From the NCBI GenBank assembly GCA_019694515.1, contig JAIBBU010000010.1:1-35495 (forward strand): a stretch of 35,495 nucleotides of DNA. The letters run 5' to 3'. This DNA is from Oligoflexia bacterium. GTDB lineage: Bacteria > Bdellovibrionota_C > UBA2361 > JBGSMV01. Of the stretch, positions 16,101 through 24,346 are shown piece after piece. The position numbers and the translations under genes were made by a program. The stretch's first letter is position 1; every line of letters starts with the position of its first letter. Below the pieces are notes generated by a model that saw only the letters and a program-made list of their open reading frames with translations, had not been told where the DNA came from and did not search any database.

Positions 16101-16385
16101 TAATTAGGGTAGCCGAGCATATCCTATTCGGAGGTGGCATTTCTAGAGCAGTAGCGGGCAGGAAGAAGCTGATATGTCATGCCGAAAAAGACGCCGCATC
16201 TAGTAAATCCGAGAAGGGGCCCACCTGCTCTAAGCCGTCGACGGGAGTGTGACGTGATGGATTTCTATTCGGTCAGATCTGTGTGAAGTCTGATGTGCCG
16301 TATCGCAAGGGATTGCCCGCCTCCGCAAGAGCTACTTCGCCCTGTTCGCAATCACAACACATTTTGTGCGTCGTGGCACTTCGCC
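16101..16385. other. Intergenic region with a possible degenerate repeat copy
   Basis: No gene is seen. Around 16290-16350 the order GATTGCCCGCCTCCGC...TTCGCAATCAC resembles the ends and interior of the intergenic repeat family in decayed form. A small CACAA/TTGTG hairpin lies at about 16354-16369. The promoter of the HerA-like gene should lie in the proximal part but no convincing hexamers were found. Confidence 0.35.
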
Positions 16386-17408
16386 TTAAGCCGCTTGCGC
16401 CTCTTTGTGAGCATCGATCTCGGCTAATAGCGCTCCGGCGCAGGCCAAGTCCCCATAATTAGGAATAATATCGCGTAGAATTGCGATCACATGATCAATC
16501 GCGGGTTGAAATCTTGGATCGGATCGAAGCGCATAGAGCTCTTCCACGACGTCGTGAGTATGTTCGGCTATTTCCTCACGCGCCTCTTCTTCTTTCTTCT
16601 CATTGCGCTCGTTCTCCTTTCCGAGCGCCTCTCCCAACTCAACTAAGATCTCAGCGAGCTTTTGCTGTTGGAGCGGAGCCACGCAGCAAACCGCTTCGGA
16701 AAGTGAGGTAAAGAGTTTCGAATCGGAGATTTGGGCGCTGTAGGACGAATGCGAGGCCAAGAGCTGCGCTGCCCCCGTCAGATCCTGTTTCGCGGCGAGA
16801 GCCGGTTCAGCGGATGTCTTGGAGAGGCTTTCGACCAACTTGGCGAAATTATCGGAGGCTTGTTGAGCAGCATGCGCTACCGCTGTACTTAAGTCGTTCC
16901 AACTCCGTTGACACCGCTCAGCCAAGCGTTCCCAGGCGGGTGATACGGTATCCTTCCACCAATTTTGGCATCTCGCAGCAAGTTGCTGAGTGGTAGCAAT
17001 CGGGTGTCGCAAAAATTGTTCGGTGCCCTCGCGCAAGTTTTCTAGGGCTGTGGCGATTGGCTCTACAATATTTTTCCGTATGCCGTCTGATGCTCGTGAG
17101 ATCAGCCGACTCCCGGCCTCCAGCCAGGCCGAAAAGGTCTGCGGTGATTTTTCAATTCCCGGCGCAGGTGCGCGATGATGTTCTGCTACTGCACTATGAT
17201 CTGACTGAGCAGGTAGAGCTGTAAACCGGGCCAAAAGACGCGACTCACTACCACGGGCAAGCGGGGGCAGTGTTATGGTTTCAAAAGGTTCAGCTGGCCG
17301 TTCACCGGATATAGTAGAACGATGAATCGAGTCATTTCTGCTTTCTAGGTGTGCAGAAACTTCCTTATCCTTAGGAAGGACCCTTCTGTCGAGATCGGCT
17401 GTCGTCAT
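16386..17408 (-). CDS. Hypothetical helical protein
   Basis: 340 residues, not recognised. No signal peptide or membrane segment. Residues 1-90 are polar and Pro/Ser-rich, likely disordered. About 90-210 are amphipathic helices with Trp and Gln (FSAWLEAGSRLISRASDGI, NWWKDTVSPAWERLAERCQR). Residues about 215-285 end in a very acidic Glu/Lys coiled coil (GKENERNEKKEEEAREEIAEH), followed by a helical C terminus. The long amphipathic helices are reminiscent of surface- or granule-binding proteins, but this is only an impression. It stands alone, divergent from the DUF1800 operon, upstream of the HerA-like gene and separated from it by 285 bases. Confidence 0.6.
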   Translation of the reverse strand: MTTADLDRRVLPKDKEVSAHLESRNDSIHRSTISGERPAEPFETITLPPLARGSESRLLARFTALPAQSDHSAVAEHHRAPAPGIEKSPQTFSAWLEAGSRLISRASDGIRKNIVEPIATALENLREGTEQFLRHPIATTQQLAARCQNWWKDTVSPAWERLAERCQRSWNDLSTAVAHAAQQASDNFAKLVESLSKTSAEPALAAKQDLTGAAQLLASHSSYSAQISDSKLFTSLSEAVCCVAPLQQQKLAEILVELGEALGKENERNEKKEEEAREEIAEHTHDVVEELYALRSDPRFQPAIDHVIAILRDIIPNYGDLACAGALLAEIDAHKEAQAA

Positions 17409-17799
17409 TCGCCTCGCCTAAGAGCACAAGCGGCTCTCTATCGTTATGGAACGTTATTTGGCCTTGTAACTTAAGATTCACGGTAACCGATTTCATGGTG
17501 ACCACCGAATGAACATTCTCAAGAAAAGCTACAGGTTACCCTTACATTTGAACGACTCCCTAGATTTTTGGCTTGAGCTGCTAGGAAATCTCTTACTCAA
17601 TTTTGCCTCTAAGCAAAAAATATTGACTGTTATTCCGTTCGGTTCCGTACGACTGGAGCGCACTGCCTCTCGGCTCAGTAGGGGCAGCGGAATAGAGTTG
17701 GCACACGATGTGCTTCCAGTCCCCACGGGCCCGTGAGTGGTTAGGAACTGCTGCGCAAAGTTTAAGGGTGGTTCTAGCGGGCTGGTGATGAGGTCAAGG
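17409..17799. other. Divergent intergenic region, no convincing gene
   Basis: This stretch separates the hypothetical protein (minus) from the DUF1800 operon (plus). A TTGACT at 17623-17628 could be a -35 but no good -10 follows at 16-18 bases. Short open frames exist on both strands but lack ribosome binding sites and recognisable protein features. A GAGG ribosome binding site at about 17790 precedes the DUF1800 start. Confidence 0.4.
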
Positions 17800-19749
17800 A
17801 TGTTAAATCGGACAAGTGTCGTCCTAGCACTGGGGCTTTCTCTCGCCTTCACGGCGATTAGCGATCCTGCATTTGCAGCTAAGAAGAAGAGCTCGCCTAA
17901 ACCTTCCTTTATTCACGCCTCCGACGTTTTCTCCGTTGGGGTCCGCGTTAAGGTCGGAAAGAAATTTAAGACCATGAACGTTAGCTGCCTGGATAGCGTG
18001 CCGGGAATGACCCAAAATGTGAAAGGCGGACTGGTATTTAACTCTTATTCCAAGCTCGCTAGCCGGCTGCAGAAGGCCGGAGGCCGATCTCCTAAACTTC
18101 CGCTCTATAAGGCGCTGGCACAGGCTGGAAAAAGCGCCTGTACTAAACCTGATTTTCTTTCACTCGAGAAGTATAAGGGGCCTTTCGGCGCAGCCGAGGC
18201 CAGAACGCTCTATGACCGCTTTGGTTTTGGGGCGACTCCGGAACAGATCAATGACGCGGTCGCAAAAGGACTCGATCGCACCGTGGCCGAACTGACTACT
18301 TATGTAGCTGAGCCGTGGCTGGAACAATATGAAGCCGAGCTGCGTTGCGACGCCCGGCCTGCGGATGATTTCGATAACGAAACCTGCGATCCATATAACC
18401 CGAACGATATCTATGATATCGGGACCGAGTTCGGCTTCGTTGCTCACATGTGGTACACGAGCAAGCCCTATTTCGATCGCATGGCCTTCTTCCTGCACAA
18501 TGAACGCATGGCCGCTAGAGGTCAGACCGTGGGTGGCAGCGACGGTTGGGCTCTGATTGCGCATATCAATATGTTGCGGAGCGCTGCGATTACCGGGGAC
18601 TATCGCCAATTCATTAAAGATTACACCCGCGATTATCTGGGACATCTAAGGGCGCTTAGCGGGGCCACCAATCGGGGTTTCAAACCTAATGAAGATTTCG
18701 GTCGTGAAATTATGGAGCTTGGTACTACCGGGCCGCACGATCTCAATGACAAACCGGTCTATACCGATCTCGATGTAGCCTCCGCCGCATTAGCGGAGTC
18801 TGGATGGAAGATCGATTGTGATGAAGAGCTGCTTAATCCCGATCCCGATCATGACGGTTATTGGATTTGCCGCGGCGGTTACTTCGAGGGGCTGCATGCC
18901 CAAGGTCCAAAACTGATGTATGCAGGCACTTCCCAAGCGGCGATCGTATACAATTCTGATGATTTGGTTTCGCTGCTTTTCAACCATCCCCGTACAGCGG
19001 AGCATTTAGCAGAAGATATCTGGAGTGAATTCATTGGTGCTTACGCCAATCCAACTGCGATCAAGGATCTGGCTAAGGTGATCCGCAGCAACAACTACAA
19101 TCTCAATGCAACGATGCGCCAGGTGATGACCTCGCGTGCGATGTTTGCAGCCCGTAACCGGAAGTCTCTGATTAAACACCCAGTCGAGAAATTGATCGGC
19201 TTCCTGCGCACCTCTGGGATTCCGGTTTATGGATACTGGAATTTCTACAATATGTTCGAAGATATGGGGCAACATCTGCTTAGCCCCCCGACGGTGTTCG
19301 GTTGGAACGAGAAGAAGCTCGCGCATGAGTCACATATTCTGGATTGGAGGAACGCGTTGGTAAGTATATTGAATTCGAACACCAACCCCGAGACCATCAG
19401 CAACAGCGATTCGGATCGTGAGAAGTTTAGGAAGCAGCATAAGCGCACCTTCAGCTATTTTGATCGCTTCCTAGCGGGCCTCAATCCGGCCCAGGATCCG
19501 GCGGGCAACTTAGTCAATCGGATTAACGACTGGTTCAATCTGGATTTGAACGATGCGCAGAAGGGCTTGCTAGCCCACTTCATGAACTGCAAATACGTGA
19601 GCTGCTCGGGCAGCAGCTGTAACGGCTTGCCGGACAAGGAGTCCTGCGATGGCTTTTACCCTGATGCGAGCAACTTCGACAGCAATGAGAGACGTGTAAA
19701 ATCGCTCTTGGCATTGGTCGCTGAGCTGCCGCAGTACGGGGTTAAGTAA
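17800..19749 (+). CDS. DUF1800 family secreted protein
   Basis: 649 residues. The start at 17800 is chosen because GAGG lies 6 bases upstream and a signal peptide follows (MLNRTSVVLALGLSLAFTAI...AFA). A Lys-rich stretch and an N-terminal region with two cysteines (about 25-115) precede the DUF1800 domain (FGAAEARTLYDRFGFGATPEQ; MAFFLHNERMA; NEDFGREIMELGTTG; VTSRAMF-type segment; ending before LPQYGVK). DUF1800 proteins are nearly always encoded beside DUF1501 proteins in environmental bacteria and are exported; their biochemical role is unknown. The C terminus contains a Cys cluster (NCKYVSCSGSSC). It leads an operon with the next two genes. Confidence 0.85.
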   Translation: MLNRTSVVLALGLSLAFTAISDPAFAAKKKSSPKPSFIHASDVFSVGVRVKVGKKFKTMNVSCLDSVPGMTQNVKGGLVFNSYSKLASRLQKAGGRSPKLPLYKALAQAGKSACTKPDFLSLEKYKGPFGAAEARTLYDRFGFGATPEQINDAVAKGLDRTVAELTTYVAEPWLEQYEAELRCDARPADDFDNETCDPYNPNDIYDIGTEFGFVAHMWYTSKPYFDRMAFFLHNERMAARGQTVGGSDGWALIAHINMLRSAAITGDYRQFIKDYTRDYLGHLRALSGATNRGFKPNEDFGREIMELGTTGPHDLNDKPVYTDLDVASAALAESGWKIDCDEELLNPDPDHDGYWICRGGYFEGLHAQGPKLMYAGTSQAAIVYNSDDLVSLLFNHPRTAEHLAEDIWSEFIGAYANPTAIKDLAKVIRSNNYNLNATMRQVMTSRAMFAARNRKSLIKHPVEKLIGFLRTSGIPVYGYWNFYNMFEDMGQHLLSPPTVFGWNEKKLAHESHILDWRNALVSILNSNTNPETISNSDSDREKFRKQHKRTFSYFDRFLAGLNPAQDPAGNLVNRINDWFNLDLNDAQKGLLAHFMNCKYVSCSGSSCNGLPDKESCDGFYPDASNFDSNERRVKSLLALVAELPQYGVK

Positions 19750-19809
19750 CTTGGCCGAAACAGACGATATTCGTATCGGCTGCGGCTTGGATGTGGTTGT
19801 TGGAGGGTT

Positions 19810-21090
19810 ATGAAGAGAGATTTCACCAGACGCGATTTTTTAAGATTAGTTAGCGCCGGGACCTGTGGAGCAGCAGTGCACCGCGTGCTCTCCCCGCGTA
19901 ACGGCATGCTGGCCTTCGGAGCTCCCGCAACTTTGCCCGCGTTGGGATCGCAGGCGGTGTTGGTCGTGGTGAACTTGGCAGGAGGATGCTCCTATAATAT
20001 CGCGCCGATATATCATGGTGCCTATCGCGATAAGAATCCCACTATCAGTTACGGTCCGGAAAATTCGCTAATTCTGACTCCTGACCAAGGAGTGCATCCG
20101 TCGCTGACATATTTTAAGAAGCTCTACGACCAGGGCCGATTGGCCGTGATGAATGGCGTAGCGCATCCGCAAAACAACCGCTCGCACGCCGAGTCGACTG
20201 AGAATTGGTTCTCCGGAATTTATGATGGAGCCTCCGCCACCCAGGGTGGGTGGGGTGCGAGGTTAACCTGCCAAATGGCCAGTGTGTTCGGCGGTGTTTC
20301 GCTGGGCGGATCAATTTCTTTAATGCAGGGTAGCTGCAACGATGGGCGTTCTTTCGGTGATCTTAGTAACTTTGGTGAAGACCAGATATTCTGGGATTCC
20401 CGCCAGTCTCGCTATCTAAAGGCTTACCGCGATCAGGTGATCGCAAACTCATTTGTGCCGGCGTCGAATGATAACTTGGCCTATGTGAAGAATGCCTCGG
20501 ATAACCTTGCCGCGAGCATTGACGCCGTCAAATCGGCGACCAACGTGACGCTGCCGACCTCCTATACCGAACCGGGCGATGCAACTCCGACTGCCATCAC
20601 ATTTAATGGCGGCTTCGGCGCTTCATGCCGAGATGCGGCGAAACTTATTGCGGGCACGGCGCTTGGCGTGCAGCTGATCTACCTGGAACACGGCGGCTTT
20701 GATACTCACCAGATGGAGCGTAACTCACTGCCGGGCACGCTGGCGGAGGTCAATGCAGGGATTCAGGCGCTAGTATTGACTGCCAAGGCCATGGGCTTCT
20801 GGAATCGCATGGTGATCGTTACGATGTCGGAGTTCTGCCGAACGTTCGAGAACGGTTCGCAGGGGACCGATCACGGCCGCGCGGCTCCAATGTTCATGAT
20901 GGGGGGAGCGATCAGCGGCGGTGTTAAGAATATGCCTCCGTCCCCGGCCCAAACATCTGGCGATTACTATAATCTGATGGATATCGATTGCCGGGAACCG
21001 TTCAAGCATGTGGTGTATCAGATGGGCTACGACCATAATAAGGTCTTCCCCGGTCCGATTAACATGAAGAATCTGTCGCTTTTCCTCTAA
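19810..21090 (+). CDS. DUF1501 family protein with Tat signal
   Basis: 426 residues with a twin-arginine signal (MKRDFTRRDFLRLVSAGTCGAA), so it is exported folded. The DUF1501 domain belongs to the alkaline-phosphatase/sulfatase-like superfamily. Visible family features are VLVVVNLAGGCSYN, NGVAHPQNNRSHAESTENWF, IYLEHGGFDTHQ, MVIVTMSEFCRTFENG and GTDHGRAAPMFMMGG; these Asp/His residues probably bind metal. A good ribosome binding site (GGAGGG) precedes the ATG. The gene lies 60 bases after the DUF1800 gene and 4 bases before the cytochrome-like gene. The pairing with DUF1800 is widespread; the substrate is unknown. Confidence 0.88.
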   Translation: MKRDFTRRDFLRLVSAGTCGAAVHRVLSPRNGMLAFGAPATLPALGSQAVLVVVNLAGGCSYNIAPIYHGAYRDKNPTISYGPENSLILTPDQGVHPSLTYFKKLYDQGRLAVMNGVAHPQNNRSHAESTENWFSGIYDGASATQGGWGARLTCQMASVFGGVSLGGSISLMQGSCNDGRSFGDLSNFGEDQIFWDSRQSRYLKAYRDQVIANSFVPASNDNLAYVKNASDNLAASIDAVKSATNVTLPTSYTEPGDATPTAITFNGGFGASCRDAAKLIAGTALGVQLIYLEHGGFDTHQMERNSLPGTLAEVNAGIQALVLTAKAMGFWNRMVIVTMSEFCRTFENGSQGTDHGRAAPMFMMGGAISGGVKNMPPSPAQTSGDYYNLMDIDCREPFKHVVYQMGYDHNKVFPGPINMKNLSLFL

Positions 21091-21094
21091 GCTG

Positions 21095-21700
21095 ATGCGA
21101 ACACTGGGCCTGACACTGCTATGGCTAGGGATGGGCCTGATATCTCAGGCCTTTGCTGCCGATTACCGTTACGTTAGCTCGGTTTTTCAGGCCTCGAAGG
21201 ATGGCAAAACCTACTCGTGCGCGGTGATCGATGGCGTGACTCTGGCCGGAACTTTGAATAAAACGGACCCCAATCTCTTTCTCAGCTTCAAGGCGCAGAT
21301 TAGAGCTTTAAAACTTCAGATCGCGGCTGCCAGCGGCGCGAGAAAATCGAAGCTGCAGAATAAGCTCGCGACCATTACCACAAAGTCAAAGGCTGGCACC
21401 GCGGCATGCCGTGCCGGCGGTGGAAATCCCCCGCCGCAATTAGGAAACTTCGATCTGAATGGCAATGTCACCCCGCAGGGCAAAGTGCTTTTCGGAATTC
21501 CTAGCGGGCTGACCGCCAATATCTTTGCCGGTAAATTAGTTCTGCAGGCAAATTGCGGTTGTCACGAAGAACGCACCGGTCGCTCCTTTTCCAATTTGCG
21601 GGAAAACACCCGGCGTTTTCCGATGGGCTACGATGAGGTCTCATTGCCCGATGCTGCATTAGCTAATCTGACTGCCTATCTCAATAGATTTCGACAATAA
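21095..21700 (+). CDS. Exported cytochrome-c-like protein with CxCH motif
   Basis: 201 residues with signal peptide MRTLGLTLLWLGMGLISQAFA. Residues about 22-110 hold a two-cysteine region (YSCAVIDG ... AACRAG) with a Lys/Ala-rich helical middle. Residues about 140-201 look like a small class I cytochrome c: FAGKLVLQANCGCHEERTG at the haem site, a possible axial Met in RRFPMGYDE, and a C-terminal helix LPDAALANLTAYLNRF. The haem motif is CGCH, one residue shorter than CxxCH; the codons TGC GGT TGT CAC are unambiguous. It may be a cytochrome with altered haem attachment, or a descendant that lost haem. Last gene of the DUF1800/DUF1501 operon. Confidence 0.65.
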   Translation: MRTLGLTLLWLGMGLISQAFAADYRYVSSVFQASKDGKTYSCAVIDGVTLAGTLNKTDPNLFLSFKAQIRALKLQIAAASGARKSKLQNKLATITTKSKAGTAACRAGGGNPPPQLGNFDLNGNVTPQGKVLFGIPSGLTANIFAGKLVLQANCGCHEERTGRSFSNLRENTRRFPMGYDEVSLPDAALANLTAYLNRFRQ

Positions 21701-22045
21701 TCGCCGATTTCAAACAGCGCATCGGAGGCTTTATTTAGCTGCGTTGAAGCTGCGACTTGAATTAGAAATGCGAAAGTGAGATAACCTAACCTCAGGTTTT
21801 TCCTTTTCTTTTAGCTTTTTCAACTACCGGTTCAAAGCAGTACTGAGGCAGTCGCAGTCTCCTCATTAAATAATTATCGCGGTCCCCTGTGGGGGACGAA
21901 AAAGCAATTCCTGGTTTGTTTGGGTTTTCTGTTTTTGGCTGCTCTGATCGAGCCGCCTTCTCTTAGCATGTTGATTAGGGAGGGTGGGACGAGGCGCGAG
22001 CGCCGGATACCGTTCCAAAATTTTGATATTTAACGGGCTTATCAG
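21701..22045. other. Intergenic region between the DUF1800 operon and the FHA gene
   Basis: No gene is seen. It contains a weak terminator-like hairpin (21783-21812) and a perfect GTCCCC-TGTG-GGGGAC hairpin (21882-21897) without a U tract, which could act in the leader of the FHA transcript. Confidence 0.4.
21783..21812 (+). terminator. Weak terminator-like hairpin after the DUF1800 operon
   Basis: An AACCT stem (21783-21787) pairs with AGGTT (21794-21798) around a 6-base loop, followed by a T/C-rich run (TTTCCTTTTCTTTT). The stem is only 5 bp, so efficiency is doubtful. Confidence 0.3.
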
Positions 22046-22798
22046 ATGGCGACAGACGGGGAACAGATTAACGGCAGCGCAGCGCTTGAGCACGAACTCC
22101 TAGATCAAGAGAGTGAGGCAGTTGAAGGAGATGCCGCTTTGAACGAGGAACCGGCGCCCTATATCGCGGACAGCACAACCCGTGCTCGCAAAGCGACTAT
22201 TACTCTGTGTTCCGGTGCTACCAAACGGGTACGTTCGTTCCTGGATGAAGATTCGATTCCGGACGAAGATGGTAGCTGGATCTCGGTTAGCCAGACGCGC
22301 AGTGCGGGGAATGGCGGGGAAAGATCTGCTCCCGGACCGCTTCCAAAATTTCAGCGTTTAAATCGGCATGGTTCCACCACGCGTGGTGAGGGTATGGAGC
22401 CCGGCCTGGTAAATTATCTGGCCTCCTCTGGCATGGCTGGCGAAGTGGCCGATCCCTTGGCTCCGATTGTCGGATTCATGGTTTCCTTCGATGCTAATCC
22501 TTCTGGTGAGGCGTATGTGCTTCGTTCAGGACGTTGGATTATCACCTCGGCGCCGGTGGCGCTTCCTAACAGTACGATTGTGATTAGCGACAGCTCGATC
22601 GCACCGATGCATGCAACTTTGAGCATCTCCTCCGCAGGCGAAATCAAGGTGCTTGATCAGTTCTCGGTTACCGGCACTTGGGTCAAGCGCGCAGGTAGCG
22701 AATCGGAGGAAAAGATTGTCGACGCGGCGGCCTCAATCGCTCACGGCGATGTGCTGCGCCTAGGGAATCGAAACTTCCACGTCTCTTTAATTAGATAG
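22046..22798 (+). CDS. FHA-domain protein
   Basis: 250 residues, cytosolic. The first 140 residues are acidic and low in predicted structure, with many Ser/Thr (possible phosphorylation sites). Residues about 145-250 form an FHA domain: RSGRWIITSAPV, SSIAPMHATLSISSAGEIKVLD, VTGTWVKR and HGDVLRLGNRNFHVSL cover the S..H, G.. and GD..G elements. FHA domains bind phosphothreonine peptides. It ends 25 bases before a Ser/Thr kinase gene, so a kinase-reader pair is likely, with the disordered N terminus a plausible kinase target. No clear ribosome binding site is visible upstream. Confidence 0.82.
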   Translation: MATDGEQINGSAALEHELLDQESEAVEGDAALNEEPAPYIADSTTRARKATITLCSGATKRVRSFLDEDSIPDEDGSWISVSQTRSAGNGGERSAPGPLPKFQRLNRHGSTTRGEGMEPGLVNYLASSGMAGEVADPLAPIVGFMVSFDANPSGEAYVLRSGRWIITSAPVALPNSTIVISDSSIAPMHATLSISSAGEIKVLDQFSVTGTWVKRAGSESEEKIVDAAASIAHGDVLRLGNRNFHVSLIR

Positions 22799-22823
22799 CC
22801 GCCTTCGAGATTGTGTCGTCTAT

Positions 22824-23729
22824 ATGACCAACGGAAGATCTGAACAGACAGCGCGAACCGAGCAGGTAGTAATCGCCGGGCGTTATCTCATTCACGATTG
22901 CCTCAATTCGGGCACCTCCAGTTCGGTTTTTCTTTGCGAAGATCTTTCAGAGCGCGGGCGCGTGCTAGCCGCGAAAATTTTGTCGTCGCATCTGCCCGCC
23001 GATCCGGTGGACGAGCAGCGCTTTAGAAATGAGATGCGGCTAGCGGGGCGAGTCAATCATCCCAACGTGATCCATGCGATCGAAAACTTCCAGGATGGGG
23101 ATATTCTGGGCTTCACCATGGAGTACGCGGATGGGGGCGATCTAGCGGACGCGTTGGCCGAGGCGGGGACTTTCCCTCCGATCGATGTGCTTTATTTTTT
23201 GCATCAGATTGGACATGGGCTTAGTGCCATACACGATGCGGGGATTATTCACCGCGATATCAAGCCAGAGAATATCCTGCTGACTCTGGACGGCACCGTA
23301 AAGATTTCGGACTTCGGTGTGGCGCGGGCCACGGCTAAGCACGGGGGAGCGGTCAATGACAGCGAGCTTACGGGCACGATCGACTATATTTCACCGGAAT
23401 TTATTGAACGGGGTGAGCTGAGCTTTGGATCGGATGTCTACGCTTTGGGAGTCATGGGGTACGAACTCCTGACCGGACGATGTCCGTACAACGGCGCCAG
23501 TATGATTGAGACGCTGCGCGAGCAGCTCAAGCGCGATCCAGTCCCGCCCTCGCAGCTCTGCCCCAATTGCACTCCCGAGTTGGAGCGTATCGTGCTGAAG
23601 GCTCTGGCGCGGCGTCCCCAGGATCGTTATCTCAGCGCAGCTGATTTTGTGGTCGATCTGGATGCATATTTAGCCGAGCGCATCCTAGCGCGCGATACTG
23701 AGACCCACGGCGGATTCTTTAGCAGCTGA
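22824..23729 (+). CDS. Soluble Ser/Thr protein kinase (Hanks type)
   Basis: 301 residues, essentially only a kinase domain with no transmembrane or extracellular sensor segment. Catalytic elements: K51 (AAKIL), E70 in helix C, H143-R144-D145 with K147 and N150 (HRDIKPEN), D163 (SDFG), GTIDYISPE as the P+1 loop, and SDVYALGVMGYELLTGRCPY. The Gly-rich loop is unusual (LNSGTSSSVF instead of GxGxxGxV), but catalytic residues are intact. It follows the FHA gene by 25 bases, so both probably form one signalling unit. The ATG has no obvious ribosome binding site; coupling to the FHA gene is possible. Confidence 0.88.
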   Translation: MTNGRSEQTARTEQVVIAGRYLIHDCLNSGTSSSVFLCEDLSERGRVLAAKILSSHLPADPVDEQRFRNEMRLAGRVNHPNVIHAIENFQDGDILGFTMEYADGGDLADALAEAGTFPPIDVLYFLHQIGHGLSAIHDAGIIHRDIKPENILLTLDGTVKISDFGVARATAKHGGAVNDSELTGTIDYISPEFIERGELSFGSDVYALGVMGYELLTGRCPYNGASMIETLREQLKRDPVPPSQLCPNCTPELERIVLKALARRPQDRYLSAADFVVDLDAYLAERILARDTETHGGFFSS

Positions 23730-23756
23730 CAGTGAACTGTCTTGAAGCCAATCTTC

Positions 23757-23800
23757 CTGTCATTGCTGTACGAGTTACGTAACTCGAGCACAATAATTCT
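23757..23800 (-). repeat. Short repeat unit, inverted copy, with a perfect palindrome
   Basis: The minus-strand reading contains CTCGAGTTACGTAACTCG followed by TACAGCAATGACAG. On the plus strand CGAGTTACGTAACTCG (23771-23786) is a perfect 16-base palindrome. Same family as the unit at 24055 and placed head-to-head with the following element. Confidence 0.65.
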
Positions 23801-24008
23801 GTCATTGCGAACCCGAGCTTGGCGAGGGTGAAGCAACCCCTAACATTAGGTCGATGTAGGCTTTGTCTCTAGATAATCGTAAAAGTTTCTTACGACCATT
23901 AAGACTACGGCTATTGGCTGGAAAATTTGGAGAATTTCTCTTAACTTATTCAGTCCAGAGATCATTACGACTTAAAGTTAGGGTTTGCTTCGCTTCGCTC
24001 GCAATGAC
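23801..24008. repeat. Intergenic inverted-repeat element, type B/C (copy C)
   Basis: A 208-base element aligning over its length with 13721-13929. Here the long tip (GTCATTGCGAACCCGAGCTT, then GGCGAGGGTGAAGCAA) is on the left and the short tip (TTCGCTTCGCTCGCAATGAC) on the right, the reverse of copy B, while the interior orientation is unchanged. Confidence 0.8.
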
Positions 24009-24090
24009 AGATCAAAGCGCCCTTGCGGGAATTTCATCGAGAGCGCAGCAATGCTGTCCTCGAATTGCGTAACTCGTGCAGTATTGACAG
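24003..24090 (+). repeat. 88-bp intergenic repeat module (copy 2)
   Basis: It begins AATGACAGATCAAAGCGCCC and ends with a GTATTGACAG variant. Its left end is shared with the right terminus of the preceding element. Length and most bases match 7050-7137 and 24341-24428. Confidence 0.75.
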
Positions 24091-24122
24091 AGCCGAGCAG
24101 CCGGAGAGGAATTTAGTTCTCA

Positions 24123-24160
24123 AAATGTGGAACATTGGGAATTGTAAATGTTCCACATTT
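24123..24160. repeat. Perfect 14-bp hairpin inside the repeat cluster
   Basis: AAATGTGGAACATT (24123-24136) and AATGTTCCACATTT (24147-24160) are perfect inverted arms around a 10-base loop. It looks like two short repeat units placed tail to tail. No adjacent U tract, so it is not an obvious terminator, though it could pair in RNA from either strand. Confidence 0.6.
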
Positions 24161-24194
24161 CCACGACGGAATAGCTGCCTACACGCACGTCCCT

Positions 24195-24346
24195 GTCATT
24201 GCGAGCGGAGCGAAGCAATCCCTCATGCCAAAGCACTGATTGCTTTACCCAGCGTTGGTTGGGAGGGGATTCCCTCGCCCGTTACTCCGGGACCTGTGCA
24301 TTTCCAGGCAAAATGTTAGGAATCGCTTCGCTCCGCTCGCAATGAC
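24195..24346. repeat. Intergenic inverted-repeat element, type A/D (copy D)
   Basis: 152 bases bounded by GTCATTGCGAGCGGAGCGAA and its inverse TTCGCTCCGCTCGCAATGAC. The interior shares GCTTTACCCA...TTGG..GGGA and GGCAAAATG with copy A at 6801-6985. Confidence 0.75.

Noticed and set aside
17529..17852. Minus-strand frame containing GPVGTGST, resembling a Walker A loop
   Set aside because: No conserved Lys, no Walker B, no ribosome binding site, and it overlaps the signal peptide of the DUF1800 gene; probably chance.
21882..21897. GTCCCC-TGTG-GGGGAC hairpin as an intrinsic terminator
   Set aside because: No U tract follows on either strand; may be structural only.
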